From Adineta ricciae (lineage: Eukaryota > Rotifera > Eurotatoria > Adinetida > Adinetidae), in assembly GCA_905250025.1 (NCBI GenBank), contig CAJNOJ010000153.1:62001-126000 (forward strand): a stretch of DNA of 64,000 bases. Direction: 5' to 3'. Every line of letters begins with the position of its first letter. The first letter of the stretch is position 1. Under the pieces are notes generated by a model. That model saw nothing but the letters and a program-made list of their open reading frames with translations, was not told where the DNA came from and ran no database searches. The position numbers and the translations under genes are program-made. Below, in pieces: positions 58,177 to 64,000 of this stretch.

Positions 58177-59645
58177 ATGGCACTCAATAAATCTGATAAA
58201 AAGAAATGGACGATTTCAGAAGAAAACCAAAGACGATTACTGGAACGATACAGTAACAACGAGGCACTCAAGCATGCACAGGTTGCAATTGATTCCTTCG
58301 GAGACAAAAAGAAAAAGTTACGACAGCGAATGTACGTGCAACCCGTCGGTCAAATACCTAATTTTGAGAGACTCAGGGGTTCGGAGTCATATGACGAAGA
58401 AGCTGTTGAACACTATCTTGAGCGTACAATCCTCTACGAAAATGAGACGGCGTTACGTGAAAAACGCGATGAGTATGCTATCATCGAAGACGACTTTGGG
58501 CCAATGTTAGAAAAAAAACTGGGAAATGGTTCAACTCCATCGTTCAGAACCCTTCGGAAGGCCTGTGAACGACTGGATCGAAATTCTGACCAACACTTCG
58601 AAAAAAGTCAGGTAACATGCACATATTTCACTCAGCGAGGAGTTGCAGAAGACGATGCCAAAGCCTGTGCTATGGCCATCGCATTCTATTCGGGTGGTTA
58701 CAGTGCACTGGTCAGTACATCAGCAAATTACGTTTGTCGAATGGAACGGAAAGTAGCTGAATTGTATACAGATGAAGAAAACCTAAATACTGATGCGCTC
58801 ATGGTCATGTATTATCTAATAAGAGGTCTTGCTCGTATCGATTTCCACTGGGGTGTTGTGACACGTTATGTTGACTTGGACAATGATGACGTAAAAGATT
58901 ATAAAGCTGGTGAAATATTGACTTGGCTGCAGTTCAGCAGTGCAGACAAAGGTGGAAACAATATGATACACTTTCAAAATCGTAATACCATTTTTAAAAT
59001 AACATCACTTACTGGCCGAGCTATACAATACTTTTCAAACTGTGCCGATGAGGAAGACGAAGTTCTTTTTCTTCCACATTCGTCTTTTCTTGTATGTCGC
59101 GTCGTCGATAGTCGGCCCCAACGACAAATATTTCTGAGACAAGTAAGCCACACATTCTTCTACAATTGACAGTCTAAAATGCATATACTTTGGTCTATTA
59201 GATCGAATTGGGTCTAAGTAAATACGTCATCTTGTGGGTTGACGACAATATTTTTGACGAAGACTGGGGAAATAAACAACTCATGGAGAGGGCAACAACT
59301 CAAGGCACCAGTGTTAATGTTCATTTCATTCCCAAATCGAACACGGAAGCAGCACTTTCGTTTCTGCGCTCAGAATTTGGACAACGACTTAAAAAAAGAG
59401 AATCATTTCGTATCGTGACTGATATGAAGCGAACAAATGAAATTGATCCTAGTATGGCGGGCGTTCGATTACTTGTAGGTGTACGGAAATTAGGTTTTCA
59501 ACAAGCTTGTCTAATATTCACGGGTCATGAAGAATCAGCTTACAACAAGCTGCAAAAGGCGTTCGGCACTGATAAACCTCAAAGTATTAAAGTCACCCAA
59601 TACGACTCCGAACTGGAGAAGTTTGTCCTTTTCAAACGCTGTTAG
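58177..59645 (+). CDS. ADP-ribosyltransferase fused to a receiver-like domain (copy B)
   Basis: Exons 58177-59142 and 59202-59645, both of the same length as in copy A, 469 residues. The R-S-ExE residues and the receiver acidic residues are unchanged. The receiver exon differs by one residue (Gly to Ser in PQxIKV) despite several silent changes. In B the frame is also open upstream to an ATG at 58072 that would add a hydrophobic leader (MKLLFIIANVLTMTLG). In copy A a 2-bp length difference puts that leader out of frame, so I prefer the inner ATG. Confidence 0.78.
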
Positions 59646-60559
59646 ACTATTGATCATAAACTCAAAGTTTTGTATCCCACTTTAATAAACTACTCCTCTA
59701 TTATTTTGATGGTGAATAAATAAGACGAATACACATAATAAAAATCCACATCAGCTCCATTGATTGTTTTCTTATATAAGAACAGAATGGAAGAACAAGA
59801 TATAGATCGTGCTCAAAGGCCATGACAGATCTCTAAGATCACGTTGGTTCATAACATAGAGAGTTCGATCTACTAACAAATACGAGCACTCCTAGACTTG
59901 TGAGGAAGAGATTAACATGCAGATTCTTTATTGCAATTGTATTGTTTAAGAAAAGAAGGATGTAAACATTCCACTACCACAAATCATTGCCTTTTCCTTT
60001 CCTCCATAATATCTGGACAAAGCTATGTAAACTTAAATCTTCATATGGCAATGTCGAGACTAGAAATGTATTCAGATTGAAAGCAATCGTATGGTTTCGA
60101 ACATACATAGATCTTAATTGCTTTCAACATCAAAATCTAGGTAAAAATGGGGATGAATTTTTCCTTCTTGCATTCGACTTTTCAAGAATGAAATTTTTTG
60201 TTTGCACTGATGATTATACTAAGATAAAAAAAAGTGTTCTATATATGATTTTATTATTTCAAACAAATAAGTAATTGTTTATCTGGTTTGTATTTGCTGA
60301 ATCTTATCCAAAGACAGATCAGTCAGCAATGGAATGAGCAGGAAATGATCTTTTCTACATACAATAGAAAAATCATTCGCAATTTTGCAGAGGCGCACTC
60401 AATATTCACAAACTCGACAGTGTAAGATATGCTTTTGTTCTTGCTTTATTCATTATCAGTGAAATAACAAGTAATATTTATTGAATATATGCTTATTCAT
60501 CTCTGATATTTTTCATAATCATTAGCTACTTCGTACAATTTACCAAACTTTTGTGCCAA
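59646..60559. other. Gene-free stretch
   Basis: Counterpart of 31314-32239; nothing recognised. Confidence 0.5.
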
Positions 60560-61505
60560 TGCAACTTGAAATCTGACTTCAACAGCATTTCCCGAAGGTA
60601 ACAGTACGGATTACAAAGGCTTTGGTCTATTCATCAACACGAATGATAGATTCTATATAAACAGCCAACATGACCACAAAATCTATATGTGGGTCTATGA
60701 AGTTACTACTCCTACATATAATATCTTCTATAATTTGAATACAGAATGTTCTGTTTTTCTGACGGACAAAAAAAATGGTGCTATCTATGCTGATCAGAGC
60801 ACCGCTAATGAAGTGAAGATGGCAATAATCAATCAAAGCGGTACGAAATTGGCCATGAGCACTGAAGCAGCGTGTACTGGACTTTTCATTGATACGAATA
60901 ATACACTTTATTGCTCTATGTATGAGAAGCATACAGTTATAATACAATTTAGGTCGTTGCTGGTACCGGTACTAACAGCTCAGATTTAACGACACTTTCT
61001 GCTCCTCATGGCATATATTGTTGATGCTGACTTTCGATTATACGTGGTTTACTGTAGAAATGATAGAATTCAATGATTTGATTCTGGATTATTAAATGGA
61101 ACACTGTTACAGGCATGTACATACACATGCCTTCACATCCTCCTCTCCATCTGTTTCTGTTATCTTCGATGCACATTCTCTTTCGCATCGTTTCGAATAA
61201 ACAGATTGAGATTCGTCGCTCGAGCGAAGACATCGCTAATAAACACCAATAGTCAAAAGTGGAACACCATCAACAGTATCATTTGATCAGCCAACTATGA
61301 ACTTGTAGTTATGGCTCATGGAAGTCTGTTCATCATAGGTAGACGTGGACAACGCATTGTTCAATTCAGATGCCCCGGAGGTACAATATTCAAGTCACCC
61401 GAAACAATGAGCTTTGATAGTCATGGTAATATATATGTTACTGATTGAGACAATGGAGGAATTCAAAAATTTGCTCTTGCAACGAATTGCTATGGTGGAT
61501 ATTAA
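60560..61505 (+). pseudogene. NHL-repeat protein pseudogene (copy B)
   Basis: Longer than in copy A: it keeps an open piece at 60687-60960 (VYEVTTPTYNIF, AACTGLFIDTNNTLYC, MYEKHTVII) that matches the CTGLFVD..YCSSSESH segment of the NHL-D8C protein. It is broken by a stop after the AQI at 60986, frame shifts, an insertion of about 145 bp at 61103-61247 relative to copy A, and a TGA after YVTD near 61447. Both copies are dead, with different added lesions, so the gene died before they split. Confidence 0.75.
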
Positions 61506-62229
61506 CACAAACAATATTCTAGATGCATTTTCCATGACTACACAGAAATCATACACAACGTCAATAACTACACATGACTTGCATACAACTTCAATGGTCA
61601 CAACTCTCCAGTCTTCTGATTCTAAAACGATTTTACACTCAAGCTGCCGTCCTTGCGATGAAAAAATTACGAAAGAAAAATATGATCAAACTCATGGACG
61701 CACTGCTGTGGAACAATCGATTCACACTCAGATTCAGTGTGGTTATAATCTAAGTGTACCTCCCACTCGTTCGCCAATTTCCATAAGGTTTCTGTTAAAC
61801 AAACATACATTCGATTGTTATTTGCTTTTCTCTTTTCAAATAGTGGACCAAATCATTCGTCGACTTGATTCCGAAGAACATGTTTCTTTCTTCCTTCTCT
61901 TTTTTTCTACTAATGCCACGTATTTTTTCTATTTCTTACGTTTCACATTCAACATGCAGGTAATCTTGCCATGTGCAGGTTTATTTTTCTCGCTTTACAT
62001 ATCGTCGAGGCGATGCGTAACATTTTATCAAATTATCATGAACACGGCGATTTCTTTTCCTACCTAGTTTACATACTCTTCTTCTTTTTTAATTTCTCTC
62101 TTCCATAAATCATATCAACTAATCATCAACATGTCGCACAAAGTAAAGTTTTTTTAAAAGTACCAGTGCTTTGTAGATATAATCTAATCTACTTACACTA
62201 ATATTTGCTTGGGATTGTTTAATTCAACT
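61506..62229. other. Gene-free stretch
   Basis: Counterpart of 32914-33639, with a Thr-rich frame that overlaps the dead NHL gene; not considered coding. Confidence 0.45.
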
Positions 62230-63396
62230 ATGGCTACAAATAATGGCGAAACTAATGCAGGCGATGCGCCATTTGTATGTATTTTTATTATTATTTTATC
62301 GAAGTTAATGGTTCTGCCTATTTTTCTTAGGCTAAATCTGATCCACCAACGTCTCACTCATCAAATAAGCGACAGCCGACGTCAGATGGACTACAAGAAC
62401 ACACTCGCGTTGTATCAGGATGTGCAGCCAATATCTTGTCTTCAATTGGTATTATATTCCTTAACAAATATATCTTCTCCCATTGCCAGATCAAAACGAT
62501 GACGTTAATAGCTATTCAAATGGCGATCACTTGGTTGGGATTGGTCATCTGCTTGAAAATGAATACGTTCGTACGCAAAAGTGCGCCATTGATGAAAGTT
62601 TTACAGTTAGCTGGCGCGTTTTGTGCGTTCGTGGTCTTTACTAATCTTTCCCTTGAATACAATACGATCGGTACATATCAACTATTCAAAGTCTTAACAA
62701 CGCCCGTTGTCGCATTGATCTCCTGGCAATATTACAAAGAGAAATATTCACGAATGGTTATCGCTACATTGATACCTGTTGTCATAGGTGTTTGCACACA
62801 TTCAGTTAACGATATTAAACTGACAATTTTTGGTACACTCATTGCGTCTATCGGCGTGCTTGCAGCATCGCTCTATCAAGTTTGGGTTGGTGTCTGTTTG
62901 AAAGAGTTAGAAATGAAGCCACAACAATTACTATTTTATCAAGCACCTCTATCCGCGGTGTTATTGATACCGTGTATTCTGCTAATGGAAAGTTTACCGT
63001 CGTACAAAACAAGTGAAGAAGAACGAACTGCATTCTTTGCAGTTCTTGCGTCTAGCGTCGTGGCATTCGTATTCAACCTGTCCCTTTATTGGGTGATTGA
63101 TAACACGTAAGTAGTTGTTGATAATGTCATCTTGCTTTTTTCTTCTTACATTGGAATATGATCTGTATTTCTCATGTAGATCACCCTTGACATACAATAT
63201 GATTGGACATTTGAAAACTGTTTTGATACTCGTTGGTGGCTGGTTCCTATTCAATGACACATTGAACTTTAAACAATTCATTGGTATTTTATTGACATTA
63301 TTTGGTTTATTTACTTATTCATTCGTTAAAATGGGCGAAAAAAATCAATTGCCATGTAAACGATGGAATACAGATCCTGGCAATAGTATAGTCTAA
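62230..63396 (+). CDS. SLC35E3: SLC35E3-like nucleotide-sugar/triose-phosphate-type transporter
   Basis: Three exons, 62230-62274, 62331-63106 and 63180-63396 (introns 56 and 73 bp), 345 residues. A hydrophilic N-terminus of about 45 residues precedes about ten hydrophobic spans: ANILSSIGIIFLNKYIF, TLIAIQMAITWLGLVI, LAGAFCAFVVFTNLSLEYN, YQLFKVLTTPVVALI, MVIATLIPVVIGVC, FGTLIASIGVLAASLYQVWV, PLSAVLLIPCILLM, ASSVVAFVFNLSLYWVI, LTYNMIGHLKTVLILVGGW and FIGILLTLFGLFTYSFVKM. The LTYNMIGHLKT and YQLFKVLTTP motifs are typical of the TPT/SLC35E branch. Expected in the Golgi; substrate not known from sequence. Copy A is cut in exon 2. Confidence 0.9.
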
Positions 63397-63757
63397 ACGT
63401 CTCGACCATAATGTTCGTTCATTGACTATTTCTCTTTGCATTCTGACACAAAACGTATTCGTTCTTATGCATATAAATGTTGTGATAAATATTTGATACA
63501 ATTCACTCGCAGTTCACTATCCCATTTTGTCAAGCTTTTCGTGATCGTCAAAATTCATGTTTTATGCGTAAAGATGTCAGAGATAATAAAACATGACGTC
63601 CTACAAATGCCTTTTCATGTACGAAATCCAAAGTCGTCAGTTCGATATGTGATTTTTTTAATTTCCGACTCTACGACAAAACATTTGAATTCATTCAATT
63701 AAACGACAATAACATAAGAAACAGGTTCGCTTTAAGAATACTGATTGTGTCAATATT
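63397..63757. other. Short gene-free stretch
   Basis: Convergent 3' flanks of the transporter and NOP56 genes; a minor open frame (63436-63702) has no motif. Confidence 0.5.
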
Positions 63758-63975
63758 CTATTCGGCAAGTTCAGCAGCAGCCTTACGCCGTTTTTTCTCC
63801 TTTTTCCGGCGTTTCTTCTCTTTGACTAAGATTTGTTCACGTTCAACTTCTGCTTCTTCCAAAGCAATCTTCATAACATCGACATTTTTCGGTGGTAATT
63901 CGCCACTATCATAGAATTTCAGACGATCAGATACCTGCTGTTTCAAATGATCACCGAACACAGCAGTCGGAATGT
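63758..63975 (-). CDS. NOP56: NOP56 C-terminal exon (partial gene)
   Basis: Last exon of a minus-strand gene: acceptor TTCTTGTAG, then [34 protein letters not shown], an acidic helix and a Lys/Arg-rich tail ([21 protein letters not shown]) to the stop at 63758-63760. This is the end of the Nop domain region and basic tail of NOP56, a core protein of box C/D snoRNPs in the nucleolus, as opposed to NOP58, whose end differs. The intron and upstream exons run off the right edge. The tail is shorter than in vertebrates. Confidence 0.82.
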
Positions 63976-64000
63976 CTACAAGAAGTAAACATAAGATTTG

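Larger units (their letters stand above)
40669..62515. repeat. Copy B of the large direct repeat (partner: 4471-33922)
   Basis: Same gene order and orientation as copy A. Differences: about 5.3 kb missing at the N at 54558, loss of most of 15740-17700 and 18330-19840, an extra 480 bp at 56169-56648, and scattered small indels. Alignment extends past 62515 only because copy A ends there. Confidence 0.93.

Noticed and set aside
1-64000. CRISPR arrays, bacterial operons, viral or retroelement genes
   Set aside because: No regularly spaced repeats, no ribosome-binding sites before genes, and no reverse transcriptase, integrase or capsid-like frames were seen on either strand.

Overview
The window looks like nuclear DNA of an animal, most likely a bdelloid rotifer. 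It is AT-rich, the genes are small and dense, and almost every intron that can be placed is 50-75 bp with GT..AG ends. NHL-repeat proteins are expanded, two seven-transmembrane receptor genes sit near receptor relics, and several genes look foreign to animals (secreted intradiol dioxygenase, ADP-ribosyltransferase with a receiver-like domain). Genus cannot be resolved from sequence alone. There is no sign of a virus, CRISPR array or bacterial operon.

Layout. 1-4553: C-terminal part of a PLP-dependent decarboxylase (+), a GPI-type double Ly6/uPAR-like protein (-) and a membrane-anchored NHL protein (-). 4471-33922 is COPY A: a three-unit membrane protein, TM-NHL protein, secreted NHL-D8C protein (-), small Gly-rich protein, a macin-type antimicrobial peptide with a decayed tandem relic upstream, secreted intradiol dioxygenase, a dead receptor gene, a live receptor, F-box/LRR protein (-), a second receptor, a ubiquitin fusion protein, an LDH/MDH-like protein, an ART-receiver fusion, a dead NHL gene, and the first exons of an SLC35E3-like transporter. 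33924-40667 is not part of either copy: B-box/NHL protein (-), tRNA-Arg(ACG) (-), a cystathionine beta-synthase pseudogene, a 65-bp inverted repeat, and the N-terminal half of a PLP decarboxylase. 40669-62515 is COPY B, the same gene order in the same orientation, lacking about 5.3 kb (5' part of the F-box gene, second receptor, ubiquitin fusion) at 54558. Copy B then runs on through the complete transporter gene to the C-terminus of NOP56 (-) at the right edge.

Four single N bases (33923, 37377, 40668, 54558) all sit exactly where homology or continuity breaks. At 37377 the 189 bp before and after the N are identical. I read the window as five contigs joined end to end. Copies A and B are therefore probably the two alleles (or two recent copies) of one locus, and their tandem arrangement may be a scaffolding artefact. 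That makes the window a useful paired comparison. Membrane, NHL, macin, dioxygenase and ART-receiver genes are intact in both copies. The LDH-like gene is frameshifted in B, one receptor is alive in A and dead in B, and many indels between the copies are bounded by short direct repeats.

The strongest candidate for something undescribed is the ART-receiver protein (29845-31313 and 58177-59645): an arginine-specific-type ADP-ribosyltransferase core fused to a domain with the acidic pair, central Asp and Thr of a two-component receiver. It is preserved in both copies, and its receiver part is almost unchanged.
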